Shown: positions 41,486-41,568 of the stretch, one piece after another
Layout of the letters: every line of letters starts with the position of its first letter
Numbering within the stretch: position 1 is the first letter of the stretch
Assembly: GCA_910585995.1 (NCBI GenBank)
Contig: CAJUGG010000036.1
Location: forward strand, 1-41,568
Length of the DNA: 41,568 bases
Direction: 5' to 3'
Origin: an uncultured Lachnospiraceae bacterium
GTDB lineage: Bacteria; Bacillota; Clostridia; Lachnospirales; Lachnospiraceae
Notes under the pieces: model-generated
What the model was told of the DNA's origin: nothing
Database searches by the model: none
What the model saw: the letters and a program-made list of their open reading frames with translations, nothing else
Translations under genes and position numbers: made by a program

Positions 41486-41530
41486 AAAAAGTGGAAAAAT
41501 CTTGCTGATACCAAGACTTTTCCACTTTTC
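41486..41530 (-). terminator. Terminator between the ABC operon and a tRNA, likely bidirectional
   Basis: On the minus strand GTGGAAAAGTCTTG pairs with CAAGATTTTTCCAC (14 bp, one G-U) over a 7-base loop, followed by TTTTT (plus 41486-41490). On the plus strand TTTT follows at 41526. It serves the tRNA and possibly the converging ABC operon. Confidence 0.85.
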
Positions 41531-41568
41531 TGGAGCATATGGGATTCGAACCCACGGCCTCAACAATG
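41531..41568 (-). tRNA. 3' part of a tRNA gene (5' part outside window)
   Basis: Read on the minus strand it ends with T-arm GTGGG-TTCGAAT-CCCAT and acceptor strand ATGCTCC plus discriminator A, with no encoded CCA. The variable loop reads AGGCC. The anticodon stem 3' strand is TGTTG, preceded by T38, A37 and C36. With C as the last anticodon base it would be a Val, Ala, Asp, Glu or Gly tRNA, but the identity cannot be fixed. Confidence 0.85.

Overview
This window looks like the chromosome of a gut-type Lachnospiraceae (Clostridia, Bacillota). The grounds are strong AGGAGG ribosome-binding sites, AT-rich promoters, an L27 with the Firmicutes N-terminal extension plus its protease Prp, a class III (oxygen-sensitive) ribonucleotide reductase, a lysine riboswitch on an NhaC-type transporter, and a CBS/DRTGG-type pyrophosphatase. 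Genus cannot be set from the sequence. There is no phage, no transposase and no CRISPR array.

Layout. 1-7520: 3' part of miaB, a YitT-type membrane protein, an ECF transporter S component, metY, and the anaerobic ribonucleotide reductase locus under two NrdR-type boxes. 7741-9559 (minus): an NhaC-type carrier behind a lysine riboswitch. 9945-14926: DegV, an HSL-type hydrolase facing away from a condensation-like acyltransferase, a DUF6320-type membrane protein and a Cys-rich protein. 15051-16555: an SDR, then a structured non-coding RNA with a circularly permuted tRNA-like core. 16556-26345: SPFH protein, YwqG/DUF1963 protein, an unknown protein, CBS-pyrophosphatase, a 1170-residue DUF4132 protein and an unknown membrane protein. 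26356-35698: a conserved housekeeping run (radical SAM, DUF2344, RNase G, Prp, unknown, L21, L27, ObgE, YhbY, NadD, YqeK, RsfS, NUDIX). 35828-41434: SagB-like oxidoreductase (minus), a BrnT/BrnA-like toxin-antitoxin pair, a DUF3786 protein, a GH3 glycosidase, and a GntR/ABC operon under a large palindromic operator. A partial tRNA on the minus strand closes the window.

Three things stand out. First, nrdD stops after its zinc-binding cysteines and before the glycyl-radical loop. That loop is encoded in the same frame 44 codons further on, as a 52-residue ORF with its own Shine-Dalgarno, and a long RNA hairpin lies between the two. nrdG follows and overlaps the small ORF. Second, five copies of a 190-245 bp hairpin element share a core of about 120-135 bp. 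Each copy is wrapped in nearly or fully perfect inverted arms of up to 56 bp that mostly differ between loci. Third, the RNA at about 16032-16293 contains a D-arm, T-arm, acceptor stem and anticodon-type stem in permuted order, so the 3' half comes before the 5' half.

All names come from motif recognition and none was checked against a database. Starts were moved from the longest ORF wherever a Shine-Dalgarno sequence decided between candidates.
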